Positions 8,164-17,053 of a stretch of DNA of 64,000 nt are shown in pieces (position 1 is the stretch's first letter; every line of letters starts with the position of its first letter). The notes beneath the pieces are model-generated. The model ran no database searches and had not been told where the DNA came from. It worked only from the letters and a program-made list of their open reading frames with translations. The position numbers and the translations under genes were made by a program. Source of the DNA: Gallibacterium trehalosifermentans (GTDB taxonomy: Bacteria; Pseudomonadota; Gammaproteobacteria; Enterobacterales; Pasteurellaceae); the NCBI RefSeq assembly GCF_042433055.1, contig NZ_JBHLWB010000002.1:1-64000 (forward strand), read 5' to 3'.

Positions 8164-9135
8164 ATGAAAAATATTAAACGAATTTTATTAGCAACCTTAG
8201 CTACAACAACATTCTTAACTGGTAGTGCCTTTGCTACTGATGTTAAAAATGTAGCCATTACTGCTATCGTAGAACACCCAGCCTTAGATGCAGTGCGTCA
8301 AGGTGCTTTAGCTGAATTAAAAAAAGAGGGCTTTGAGGAAGGTAAAAACCTTAAAGTAGATTTCCAAAGCGCACAAGGTAATACAGCGACTGCCGCACAA
8401 ATTGCCCGTAAATTTGTAGGTGATAAACCTGATGTTATCTTAGCTATTGGAACCCCAAGCGCACAAGCTGCGGCAGCTGCAACACGTCATATTCCTATTG
8501 TCTTTTCAGCTATTACCGATCCTGTTGCCGCAAAATTAGTAAAAAGTTGGCAGGCTTCTGGTGGTAACGTTACAGGTGCCTCAGATACGTTACCAATTCA
8601 ACCACAAATTGATTTAATCAAAAAACTAATCCCTAACTTAAAAACCATTGGCTTTGTTTATAGTTCAGGTGAAGTCAACTCTACAGTCGTACTAAAACAG
8701 CTGCAAGAAGCGGGTAAAACAAACGGCTTTACTGTGATTGAAGCACCAGCACCACGCACAACCGATATTAGCACTGCTGCTCGCAGTCTAAAAGGTCGTG
8801 TTGATGTCATTTATACCTCACCTGATAATGGTATCGTCTCCGCATACGAATCACTGTATAAAAGTGCTTTAGATGCAGGTATTCCGCTTATCGCCGCAGA
8901 TACGACGACCGTTGCTCGCGGAGCCATTGCCGCACTCTCTAATAACTACTACACCTTAGGTGAAGAAACAGGAAAAATTATCGCTTCTATCCTAAAAGGT
9001 GAAAAACCAGGAAATATCCCTGTAAAAACAATGGATAAACTGGATCTTCTTCTCAACTTAAAATCAGCTAAAGCATTTGGGGTACAAGTACCACAAGAAT
9101 TAGTTGATTCAGCTAAAGAAGTAATCAAAGAATAA
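8164..9135 (+). CDS. ABC transporter substrate-binding protein, TrpX-like
   Basis: A 323-residue periplasmic binding protein of the ABC_sub_bind family (two Rossmann-like lobes). A signal peptide, MKNIKRILLATLATTTFLTGSAFA, ends at an AFA cleavage site, so it is soluble in the periplasm. A strong AGAGGAG site precedes the ATG. It is followed by a permease and an ATPase. Relatives in Firmicutes are predicted tryptophan or tyrosine importers, and the two TyrR-box-like sites upstream agree with an aromatic amino acid substrate. The substrate is an inference. Confidence 0.85.
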   Translation: MKNIKRILLATLATTTFLTGSAFATDVKNVAITAIVEHPALDAVRQGALAELKKEGFEEGKNLKVDFQSAQGNTATAAQIARKFVGDKPDVILAIGTPSAQAAAAATRHIPIVFSAITDPVAAKLVKSWQASGGNVTGASDTLPIQPQIDLIKKLIPNLKTIGFVYSSGEVNSTVVLKQLQEAGKTNGFTVIEAPAPRTTDISTAARSLKGRVDVIYTSPDNGIVSAYESLYKSALDAGIPLIAADTTTVARGAIAALSNNYYTLGEETGKIIASILKGEKPGNIPVKTMDKLDLLLNLKSAKAFGVQVPQELVDSAKEVIKE

Positions 9136-9152
9136 TCGTTTTAAGTTTTCGG

Positions 9153-9177
9153 TAGGTATAACTCACTGTTATACCTA
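9153..9177 (+). terminator. Intercistronic hairpin, partial terminator or mRNA stabiliser
   Basis: TAGGTATAAC (9153-9162) pairs perfectly with GTTATACCTA (9168-9177) around five bases and is followed by a T-rich run. It lies between the binding-protein and permease genes. Such hairpins often raise binding-protein mRNA over that of the membrane parts. Confidence 0.6.
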
Positions 9178-9213
9178 TCTTTTCTTTGTGTTAGTTAAAT
9201 TAATATAACGCTT

Positions 9214-10122
9214 ATGACTTCAGTTCTATTTTTAGGTGCATTAGAAATTGGTTTGATCTATGCTATTGTTGCATTAGGTGTATTGATTTCTTTCCGTATT
9301 TTAGATTTTCCCGATCTGACTGCAGATGGCAGTTTTCCATTAGGCGGTGCAGTTTGTGCAGTTTGTATTGTCAACGGAGTTGATCCTTGGTTTGCGACAA
9401 TAATAGCTATGCTTGCAGGAGCAATGACAGGCTTAGTAACGGCTTGGTTACACGTTTCACTCAAGATTCTCCAACTTCTTGCGAGTATCTTAGTGATGAT
9501 TGCGCTCTATTCCGTAAATTTACGGATTATGGGCGCACCAAATCTCCCGTTACTCGGTGAAATAACAATCTTCGACCCTCTCATTAATGCTGATGCCAGC
9601 AACCAAGTTTATATCCAACCTCTTATGGTGTTAGGTTTCGTTATCGTAGTGAAACTAATCCTCGATTGGTTCTTTAATACCGAAATTGGTTTAGCGGTAC
9701 GAGCAACTGGCGCAAATGAAAGAATGTCTAAAGCACAAGGTATTCCAACTGGACGCATGATTTATCTTGGCATGGCAATTTCCAACGCTTTAATTGCTTT
9801 AGGTGGTGCCTTATATGTACAAACACAAGGCGGTGCAGATATGTCCATCGGGGTTGGTACTATCGTAATTGGTTTAGCTGCGGTAATTATTGGTGAAACG
9901 TTAATCCCGTCAAAACGCCTATTTATTCTGACACTTGCCGTCATTATCGGTTCTATTCTCTATCGTTTCTTTATCGCCATTGCATTAAGTAGTGAAACCC
10001 TAAGAGAAATTGGGTTTGGCGCTCAAGATCTTAATCTGGTTACTGCAATTCTAGTTGTTTTTGTCCTTATCCTGCCACAATTAAAAAGTCGCTTTTTGGC
10101 AAAACGAGGTAATAGAGAATGA
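9214..10122 (+). CDS. ABC transporter permease, branched-chain/TrpY-like
   Basis: A 302-residue inner-membrane permease of the BPD_transp_2 (LivH-like) fold, with eight or more hydrophobic segments spread over its length and the cytoplasmic loop GLAVRATGANERMSKAQGI that contacts the ATPase. It overlaps the start of the ATPase gene by four bases (ATGA), which suggests translational coupling. No clear Shine-Dalgarno precedes its ATG, in line with lower expression than the binding protein. Confidence 0.88.
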   Translation: MTSVLFLGALEIGLIYAIVALGVLISFRILDFPDLTADGSFPLGGAVCAVCIVNGVDPWFATIIAMLAGAMTGLVTAWLHVSLKILQLLASILVMIALYSVNLRIMGAPNLPLLGEITIFDPLINADASNQVYIQPLMVLGFVIVVKLILDWFFNTEIGLAVRATGANERMSKAQGIPTGRMIYLGMAISNALIALGGALYVQTQGGADMSIGVGTIVIGLAAVIIGETLIPSKRLFILTLAVIIGSILYRFFIAIALSSETLREIGFGAQDLNLVTAILVVFVLILPQLKSRFLAKRGNRE

Positions 10123-10913
10123 TGAAATTAGACAATCTGCGTATTACCTTTCACCGTGGTACGCCAATAGAAAACCCTGTTTTAAGAGGTCTGTCTCTTA
10201 ATATTTCAAAAGGTGAATTTGTTACTGTTATCGGTAGTAATGGAGCGGGTAAATCCACGCTATTAAATGCCATTTGCGGCGATTATTTAGTGGATAGTGG
10301 GAAGATTTATCTGAATGGTGAAGACGTTACTCGCAAAACTACCTGGCAAAGATCTGCTGCCGTTGCACGTGTTTTCCAAGATCCAATGCTCGGTACTTGT
10401 GAAGGCTTAACGATTGAGGAAAATATGGCACTCGCTTATTCACGAGGACAACGCCGAAATCTTTCGTTTTTTGTGAAAAAATCGACACGAGAATTTTTCC
10501 GTGAAAAACTTTCCATGCTAAAACTAGGCTTAGAAAATCGTTTAAGCGATCGTATGGGATTGCTCTCAGGTGGACAACGTCAAGCTGTGAGCTTATTAAT
10601 GGCTTCATTACAACCATCAAGTATCTTGTTACTAGATGAACATACGGCAGCACTTGACCCTAAAACAGCCGCCTTTGTTATGGAACTAACCGATAAAATC
10701 GTACAAGAAAATCAACTGACGGTCATGATGGTAACGCACTCTATGCAACAGGCTTTAGACCATGGCGACCGTACAGTAATGTTACATCAAGGGCAAGTGG
10801 TGTTAGACGTTAACGGCGAAAAACGAAAAAGTATGGGCGTATCCGATCTCCTACAAATGTTCGAACGCACTCGTGGTGAGAAAATCTCTGATGATAGCTT
10901 ACTACTAGATTAA
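10119..10913 (+). CDS. ABC transporter ATP-binding protein, TrpZ-like
   Basis: The 264-residue ATPase drives the importer. It has Walker A GSNGAGKST near residues 38-46, the Q-loop in VFQDPMLGT, signature LSGGQRQAVSL, Walker B ILLLDEHTAALD and the H-loop histidine in MVTHSMQQAL. The Walker B box reads DEHTAALDP, as in other members of this subfamily. It is the last gene of the three-gene operon, which ends at a bidirectional terminator before hsdR. Confidence 0.92.
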   Translation: MMKLDNLRITFHRGTPIENPVLRGLSLNISKGEFVTVIGSNGAGKSTLLNAICGDYLVDSGKIYLNGEDVTRKTTWQRSAAVARVFQDPMLGTCEGLTIEENMALAYSRGQRRNLSFFVKKSTREFFREKLSMLKLGLENRLSDRMGLLSGGQRQAVSLLMASLQPSSILLLDEHTAALDPKTAAFVMELTDKIVQENQLTVMMVTHSMQQALDHGDRTVMLHQGQVVLDVNGEKRKSMGVSDLLQMFERTRGEKISDDSLLLD

Positions 10914-10931
10914 AGACTTTCCACAATATAT

Positions 10932-10970
10932 AAAATGGTTGAGCATACCGAAATATCTCAACCATTTTTA
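10932..10970. terminator. Bidirectional terminator between the ABC operon and hsdR
   Basis: AAAATGGTTGAG (10932-10943) pairs perfectly with CTCAACCATTTT (10957-10968), with T and A tracts on either side. It closes both converging operons and marks the left edge of the R-M island. Confidence 0.85.
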
Positions 10971-10985
10971 TAGTTAATATACCAA

Positions 10986-13900
10986 TTAAATTTCCCCACC
11001 AATTCCTCTAAACTTCTCTACAAAAGCCACGATTTTTTGAAATACCGTTTGCTTTTTGGTTCGATATTCAGGGTTTAACGGACTTAATTTAGGCAATATT
11101 TCATTGAGTTCTGTACCGTATTCGCTGGCGTATTCTCGTTTGAGTGAGGTTTTTAAGTAGCGTTTGGCGGCTTCTTCGTTTAATTTCTCGCTTTCAATTA
11201 GAGCGTTGGCTTCTTGTTGTTGCACTTGTTGTGCATAGCGGAAGAATGCGTCAATCATCGCGGTTTTATCACTAATTTCATCTAAATTAGTCTGCTCAAT
11301 AAAATCGACCACCAAGCCCTCTTTGGCACGATTGCCCACGCTGGCTCTGATGGTTTTGCGAATATCATCGATTAGGCTTGATTTATCATTATGTTGTTTA
11401 TGCTTTTCAAAAACCAGTTGTAAGATGTAATCTAAGTTAATCTCTTGTGATTTTAAAAGCTCCACTTCAAACACCACATCGCTCCAATCAAGCCGTGTTT
11501 TATCTTGTTCTTCTCCTTGTTTTTGTGTGCGAAGCCAATCTCGAATATCATTGTAGGTAGAGCGATAATCTTGTTCTTGAAGATCGGTTAGCCCTGTTGT
11601 GCCTGAAGTTGAATAGATTGGACTAGGCTCACAAACAGTATTGCCTGTGCTTGCTGTCTCGCTTGGTGCTTTATATTCATCATAATTTTGCAAAATATTA
11701 TCAAGGCGTAAATATTCGCCAAATAATTTTACAAATGCCTTTTTGTCCTGCTCAGTTTCAATATTAGCTGGATCAGGGAAACGTTCCGTTAGTTCTTTGA
11801 CCACATCAAGATAACCACGATGATGTTTACCTGCATCATCGGTGTAGCCATTCATATAGTCACTATAGCTTCTTTCTAGCACCACATTGCGGGTGTTTGT
11901 ATCGCCAAATAAAGTAATGGCATCAATGGTGGCTTGTTCTAAATCACGGAAGGTGACGATATTGCCAAAGGTTTTGCTGGCATCAAAAATACGATTGGTG
12001 CGAGAATAGGCTTGAATTAAGCCGTGATAACGCAAGTTTTTATCGACAAATAAAGTGTTTAAACTCGGTGCATCAAAGCCAGTTAAAAACATTCCTACCA
12101 CAATAAGTAAATCAATTTCTTGATCTTTTACCCGTTTGGCTAAATCACGATAATAATTTTGAAATTCACGGCTATCTACACCGTAATTGGTTCTAAAATA
12201 CGCGTTATAGTCATCAATAGCCGCCTGTAAAAACTCTTTTGCCGAGCTTTTCATTGCTGTTGGTTCAAATCCTTCATCTTCAATTTCACCTATCGCATTT
12301 TGTGCTTCATTGGCAGCAAAGGAGAAAATGGTGGCAATTTTTAACGGCTTTGGATTGCCTTTTTGCAGGGTTTTAAAGGTTTCATAATACAGTTTGGCTG
12401 CGTCCACACTGCTGACAGCAAACATCGCATTAAAGCCTTTACCTGTCGGGTTTAAGCGGTGAGTCTTACGTTTAAAATTATCTAAAATATAGCTTGCGAT
12501 TTCTTTGATACGCTCAGGATGTTGCAGTGCTAATTTAGTTTCAAGTGCGGTCAATTTTTCTAAATTTTGTTCTTGCTCACATTCTTTAAACTGAGGTCGT
12601 ACATTATTGTAGTCAACTTTAAATTTCAGCACTTTTTCATCACGAATGGCATCGGTAATCACATAAGAATGCAACTCTCTCCCAAATACACTGGCTGTAG
12701 TTTCAGCACCTAGGGCATTTTCAGGAAAAATTGGCGTGCCTGTAAAACCAAATTGGCAGAATTTTTTGAATTTCTTTTTCAGATTTTTTTGTGCTTCGCC
12801 AAATTGTGAACGGTGGCATTCATCAAAAATAAACACCACTTGTTTATGGTAAATTGCCAAACTATCTTCTGATTTCATCAGATTATTGAGCTTTTGAATG
12901 GTGGTAACGATGATTTTGTTATCCTCGCTTTCAATATTGCGTTTTAGTCCCTTAGTGCTTTCTGAGCCGTTCACGCTATCAGGCGAAAAGCGTTGGTATT
13001 CTTTCATCGTTTGATAGTCTAAATCTTTTCTATCCACCACAAAAAAGACTTTATCAATAAACGGCAATTCGGTTGCCAAGCGCGCGGCTTTAAAGCTGGT
13101 TAAAGTTTTGCCCGAACCTGTGGTGTGCCAAATAAAGCCCCCACTTTCAGGTTTGCTCCAGATTTTGTTTTCATAAGCGCTTTTAATTTTCCATAAAATC
13201 CGCTCCGCAGCAGCAATTTGATAGGGTCGCATAATTAAAAGCGTTTTGCTCACATCAAATACGCAATAATGAATAAGCACACTAAGCAATGTTTCTTTTT
13301 TTAAAAAAGTGGCGGTAAAATCTTTTAAATCTTTGATAAGGCTATTATCCGATCTTGCCCAGTGCATAGTAAAATCAAAGCTGTTTTTATCTCGCTTGGT
13401 GGTATTGGCAAAATAGCGAGTGTCCGTGCCATTTGAAATCACAAAAATTTGCAAATACTTAAACAGTGAATGTTCTGTGTTAAAACTTTCCTTAGTATAA
13501 CGATGAATTTGATTAAAGGCCTCACGAATAGCAATGCCCCGTTTTTTCAGCTCAATTTGCACCAGTGGCAAGCCATTGACTAGAATTGTGACATCATAGC
13601 GGTTGGCGTGTTTTCCCTGTTGTTCAAACTGATTAATCACCTGCACACAGTTACGATGAATGTTTTTCTTATCCAGCAAATAAATATTTTGAATTCGCCC
13701 ATTATCAAAGACAAAATCATAAATATAATTGCGGTGAATTTTATCCGTTTTATCCAGCAGATTTTCAGACGGTCGATCCAAATACTCTGCCACAAACCTC
13801 CCCCATTCGCTATCACTAAAGCGTACATCATTGAGCTTTTCAAGTTGCACACGCACATTCGCAAGCAATTTTTCAGGCGTGTTTAAATCCTTGCGGTATT

Positions 13901-14045
13901 CATAGCCTTGAGCGACTAAATCAGCAATCAGCTCACGCTCTAAATCCGCTTCAGTTTGATACTGCGAGCCTTGCTCAATTTTCTCGTATTTCTCTAAAAT
14001 GATAAAATTATCCGTTTCTGCGATGGGGGTGGTTTGTGTGCTCAT
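10986..14045 (-). CDS. hsdR: Type I restriction enzyme R subunit, type IC-like
   Basis: HsdR is the motor and nuclease subunit of a type I R-M complex: it translocates DNA and cuts it away from unmethylated sites. The 1019-residue protein has a PD-(D/E)xK nuclease with D151, E165 and K167 (in RYDVTILVNG and VQIELKKRG), the same residue numbers I recall for EcoR124I. The SF2 motor has Walker A HTTGSGKT (307-314), the DECH box in FIFDECHRSQFG, and motif III GFTGTP. The C-terminal domain that binds the methylase is present. The gene is intact and sits last in the island, 223 bases after the DUF5655 remnant. Confidence 0.95.
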   Translation of the reverse strand: MSTQTTPIAETDNFIILEKYEKIEQGSQYQTEADLERELIADLVAQGYEYRKDLNTPEKLLANVRVQLEKLNDVRFSDSEWGRFVAEYLDRPSENLLDKTDKIHRNYIYDFVFDNGRIQNIYLLDKKNIHRNCVQVINQFEQQGKHANRYDVTILVNGLPLVQIELKKRGIAIREAFNQIHRYTKESFNTEHSLFKYLQIFVISNGTDTRYFANTTKRDKNSFDFTMHWARSDNSLIKDLKDFTATFLKKETLLSVLIHYCVFDVSKTLLIMRPYQIAAAERILWKIKSAYENKIWSKPESGGFIWHTTGSGKTLTSFKAARLATELPFIDKVFFVVDRKDLDYQTMKEYQRFSPDSVNGSESTKGLKRNIESEDNKIIVTTIQKLNNLMKSEDSLAIYHKQVVFIFDECHRSQFGEAQKNLKKKFKKFCQFGFTGTPIFPENALGAETTASVFGRELHSYVITDAIRDEKVLKFKVDYNNVRPQFKECEQEQNLEKLTALETKLALQHPERIKEIASYILDNFKRKTHRLNPTGKGFNAMFAVSSVDAAKLYYETFKTLQKGNPKPLKIATIFSFAANEAQNAIGEIEDEGFEPTAMKSSAKEFLQAAIDDYNAYFRTNYGVDSREFQNYYRDLAKRVKDQEIDLLIVVGMFLTGFDAPSLNTLFVDKNLRYHGLIQAYSRTNRIFDASKTFGNIVTFRDLEQATIDAITLFGDTNTRNVVLERSYSDYMNGYTDDAGKHHRGYLDVVKELTERFPDPANIETEQDKKAFVKLFGEYLRLDNILQNYDEYKAPSETASTGNTVCEPSPIYSTSGTTGLTDLQEQDYRSTYNDIRDWLRTQKQGEEQDKTRLDWSDVVFEVELLKSQEINLDYILQLVFEKHKQHNDKSSLIDDIRKTIRASVGNRAKEGLVVDFIEQTNLDEISDKTAMIDAFFRYAQQVQQQEANALIESEKLNEEAAKRYLKTSLKREYASEYGTELNEILPKLSPLNPEYRTKKQTVFQKIVAFVEKFRGIGGEI

Positions 14046-14171
14046 TGTATTACCCTTAAAAATCTTGCTTATTTAACCCTAAATTTTGCTTAATAAAAAT
14101 AAATGGTTGTTTTTCAATATGTTATAAAATTAGATTAGCCTTGCTTAAAAAGGGAGAAATCTTGCTTATGC

Positions 14172-14232
14172 TTGTTTATACCCCAGCAATAGCTCACGAC
14201 AATATTTACACTGCTTTTACCATAAGCTATAA
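14172..14232 (-). pseudogene. Relic of an hsdS 3' end
   Basis: On the minus strand, 50 bases at 14172-14221 align without gaps to the last 50 bases of hsdS (end at 16425), with about 38 of 50 identical by eye. The encoded RQKQYEYYREMLLGFK tail is still recognisable as a decayed KQCKYCRELLLGYK, preceded by an in-frame stop and a one-base shift. It is the distal conserved region of a second, lost specificity gene, lying directly before hsdR. Confidence 0.7.
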
Positions 14233-14268
14233 CCATAATATTTTCTATCCATTAATTATATGTTTCAT

Positions 14269-15176
14269 TTATCTCGGCAATGCCTGTTTAATCAAGCTCA
14301 TAATATATTCTAAATTACTGGTATCGGTTACTTCAATCAAATAGTCGCCTGTACCGTTATGCCCAACATTTGCCACATTTTTACTGAGTCCCTTAGCATC
14401 ATCAAGTAAACCAGCAGATACACCAATATAGATTTTGATCTTGCTTTTTTGTAATTGCAAACACACAATATTTTTTTGCTTTTTAAAAGCGATATATTGT
14501 TTTTGTGGTTTTATCTCAATGTCATTATCTAAGGCTAAAATAGCCTCTCTAAAAGTTTCATACAACTCAGCAATATGCACGGTAGTTGCCGATTGATGCT
14601 CTTCTTCACTATAAATTTTGATTTCTTTGGCAACAGCATTTAACTCAGGTGTTTGCTCGGTTAATGGTTTAATACTGGTGGCTGACTTGGATTTTTTAAT
14701 TTCACGAATCAGCACCGTTTCATTAGCAAAACGCTTGATTTCGTATAACTCAATAGCAATATCTTTAAAATTGGTGGCTTGTTTTTGGTTTTCGGTAAAA
14801 GATTGGGAGACAAAAATCACTCGCACCTGCGACCAATCCACATCGCCGATTTTTAACGTGCTTTGAAATTGTTCTTGATGTTCTACACAAAATCGGCTTT
14901 GTTTTCCAACATTAACGCAAGATAAGTAAAGCCTTGATCAACAACACTGGCATTTTTCTCTTTCTTATATTCGATAATAATAAATGTTTGTGCGTCCTCA
15001 TCATAAGCCAACGTATCAATGCGTTTATTTTTAATGCTAAATTCACTACGCACCAATCTTAGCCCCATAATTTGCTCAAGATGGCATTCAAACAATTTCT
15101 GAATGTCTTTTTCCAGCGTAAAGGGCTTTTCTTTAATTTCAACGAAATCATTATTTTTGATGGTGTAGATATTCAT
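14269..15176 (-). pseudogene. NucS-like/DUF5655 protein gene broken by a frameshift
   Basis: Two adjacent reading frames make up one gene. The first (14883-15176, 97 residues) has a nuclease-like N-terminus with the motif IDTLAYDEDAQTFIIIEYKKEK, resembling NucS/DUF91 endonuclease folds. The second (down to 14269) carries the DUF5655 C-terminal domain ending in GHNGTGDYLIEVTDTSNLEYI. The frame breaks at GATTTTGTGTAGAA near 14881: adding one base restores DFV-VEHQEQFQ and an intact product of about 302 residues. Homologues commonly sit inside type I R-M loci. It is either a true loss-of-function mutation or a sequencing error. Confidence 0.75.
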
Positions 15177-15263
15177 AATTATTCACTTAATGGCGTAATA
15201 TTCTTTTTTTAGTTTGGATAGATAATTAGTAAATAACAGCCTTAATCATCTAACAATCTATTA

Positions 15264-16409
15264 TTATTTCCCTGATTTAAATCGATAAGTCTCATCAAGT
15301 AAATTGATTAAATTTCGTATCACTACTTTATTACGTTCAACAAGCATCGTAACCTCTTCACTAGAATGTTGAGAATGACTACATAAATTGATAATTCTTG
15401 CCACTGTTGGGTTGCTCCCATCAGGATCTTTCGGCAATAATTCTCCCCATTTTTCATAGCCTAAAAATGTTGCTAGTTTTTCTAAAATATTTCTTAAGTA
15501 ATTAAAATGGTATTTTTGTAACTCATCATTTTTTAATGCTAATTCAATCTCAGATTTCAAAAAAAGGTGAAAAGAAAAAGGTGTATCATTATTTTGTTTT
15601 AATAACTCAAAATCACCATTTTCATATTTTTTAAGCACATACTTATTTGCTTTATCAAGTTCATTCCATAATACATTATAAAATAAAGGATTATGAGTGG
15701 TAATAATAAATTTTAAATCGGATTTACTTGATTTAATTAACTGAGCAATATCTATTGCCATTTCAATTAAATAATTTTCATCTAAAGAACTAACAGGATC
15801 ATCTATAAAAATATACTCTAACTCATCAAATTGATCTGTTTCACGATCACTAGGTTCAGGGATATTTAACTGCTCAATCACAAGCTCTAATAAGGCATAA
15901 AACACACACCAAATAAAATTGCTTTCTTCCCCTTTAGAAATTTTAATATGGTTTAAATCGTTTTCCTCATCATTGCCTCGTGTTAAAGAAAATCTTACTT
16001 CAGAATAACTTTTTACTCTTGAATTTTTATCTTGTGGGTTTCTTAAATATTCTTGATTAAAGCGAGGTGTTAATTTATCATTTGTATAACGTTGGAAATG
16101 CGTAATAATATTTTGATCCTGCCCTTGCTCTTGCAAAATCCAATTAGTAAAAGAATTTTCTTGAATTTTTAATACAGGCTTTTGATCTGTTTGTAGATCA
16201 TTATCCCAATAGAATAAGTCTTCTGTAAAGGCATTATAATAAAGAATTTTATAACGAGTTAGAATACTATCATCAATATTTTGCTTTACAATATCTTTTA
16301 GTATTTTTGAAAGGCGAGTTTTCCCCGTCCCATTAAAAGCATAAATCAGCTGAACTTTTTTATCTTGATCTTTAAGTTCTTTTGCTATCTCATTGAGTGT
16401 CTTCGCCAT
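15264..16409 (-). CDS. prrC: PrrC anticodon nuclease (tRNA-Lys), latent suicide RNase
   Basis: PrrC cuts tRNA-Lys 5' to the wobble base when a phage disables the R-M complex that holds it silent (established for E. coli prr and T4 Stp). The 381-residue protein closely resembles E. coli PrrC as I recall it: LIYAFNGTGKTRLS (21-34, Walker A), KILYYNAFTEDLFYWDNDLQ (54-73), signature SKGEESNFIW (158-167), Walker B YIFIDDPVSSLD (199-210) and H239. The C-terminal nuclease domain keeps the catalytic triad as R306, E310 and H345 (E. coli R320, E324, H356). The region for tRNA recognition reads KQNNDTPFSF, which is altered from the E. coli form. Its AAGG site and ATG lie 15 bases after hsdS. All key residues appear intact. 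Confidence 0.92.
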   Translation of the reverse strand: MAKTLNEIAKELKDQDKKVQLIYAFNGTGKTRLSKILKDIVKQNIDDSILTRYKILYYNAFTEDLFYWDNDLQTDQKPVLKIQENSFTNWILQEQGQDQNIITHFQRYTNDKLTPRFNQEYLRNPQDKNSRVKSYSEVRFSLTRGNDEENDLNHIKISKGEESNFIWCVFYALLELVIEQLNIPEPSDRETDQFDELEYIFIDDPVSSLDENYLIEMAIDIAQLIKSSKSDLKFIITTHNPLFYNVLWNELDKANKYVLKKYENGDFELLKQNNDTPFSFHLFLKSEIELALKNDELQKYHFNYLRNILEKLATFLGYEKWGELLPKDPDGSNPTVARIINLCSHSQHSSEEVTMLVERNKVVIRNLINLLDETYRFKSGK

Positions 16410-16424
16410 AATTATACCTTGCTA

Positions 16425-17018
16425 TTATTTAAACCCTAACAACATCTCCCGATAATATTCATATTGCTTTTGCCGTAGCTCAATCTCACGAGGCAAACCT
16501 TCACTAATGGAATTGGTTAGAGTATCGAATTTATCTAAAATCTCCACAATCTGCTTTTGTGTTTCTATTGGTGGGAGCGGGATTTGAATATTTTTTAGTT
16601 CTTTCATAGGAATACTTTTAACTGTCCCTCCTGCAACCTTTTCCATTATTTTTTCTTTTATACTGTCTGCCCTGAGAACATACATTAAAAATTTAGAAAT
16701 AATAAATGATTTATTTGGCTTCAATGTATAAACACCTTCTTTTATATTCCAATTTTTTGGCTCTGATTTAATAACAGCAGTTTCCCCTATTGTTCCTGTA
16801 CCAGAAAATAAAACATCACCAACTTCAAGATTAGAACGATTGTTACACAATTTTAAAGCCTCATCATTTATACGATCAGTTTTTTCACTAAAAATAATTT
16901 TTCCGTTTTTTAATTCTCTTATGGTTACATAATAATTATTAGCATCTTGTGTATTTAATGTGAAAAAACTGCGTGGGTTTAATCCAGTTTTTAGAGATAT
17001 TAAAACCTCTCCCAACAT
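16425..17018 (-). CDS. hsdS: HsdS C-terminal half, out of frame in this sequence
   Basis: This reading frame encodes the second target-recognition domain of the type I specificity subunit and the distal conserved helix (RQKQYEYYREMLLGFK). The frame is open upstream through 17057 and begins VSSPFISAAVEWK, a copy of the AVEWKPLGEV start of the first half, so the ATG at 17018 is not the natural start. It is cut off from the first half only by the length of the G tract at 17057-17064. With nine G the two halves fuse into a 407-residue HsdS, a normal family length. Without the shift this half is probably not translated. Confidence 0.85.
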   Translation of the reverse strand: MLGEVLISLKTGLNPRSFFTLNTQDANNYYVTIRELKNGKIIFSEKTDRINDEALKLCNNRSNLEVGDVLFSGTGTIGETAVIKSEPKNWNIKEGVYTLKPNKSFIISKFLMYVLRADSIKEKIMEKVAGGTVKSIPMKELKNIQIPLPPIETQKQIVEILDKFDTLTNSISEGLPREIELRQKQYEYYREMLLGFK

Positions 17019-17053
17019 TTTCCACTCAACCGCAGCCGAAATAAAAGGGCTAC

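Noticed and set aside
14141..14344. A 67-codon plus-strand reading frame between hsdR and the DUF5655 remnant
   Set aside because: It has no ribosome site or family resemblance and lies opposite the hsdS relic and the end of the DUF5655 gene.
15264..16409. Generic AAA ATPase or RloC rather than PrrC
   Set aside because: The length of 381 residues, the NAFTEDLFYWDNDLQ segment and the R-N-x-x-E plus SHS motifs match PrrC. RloC is much longer and has a zinc-hook coiled coil.
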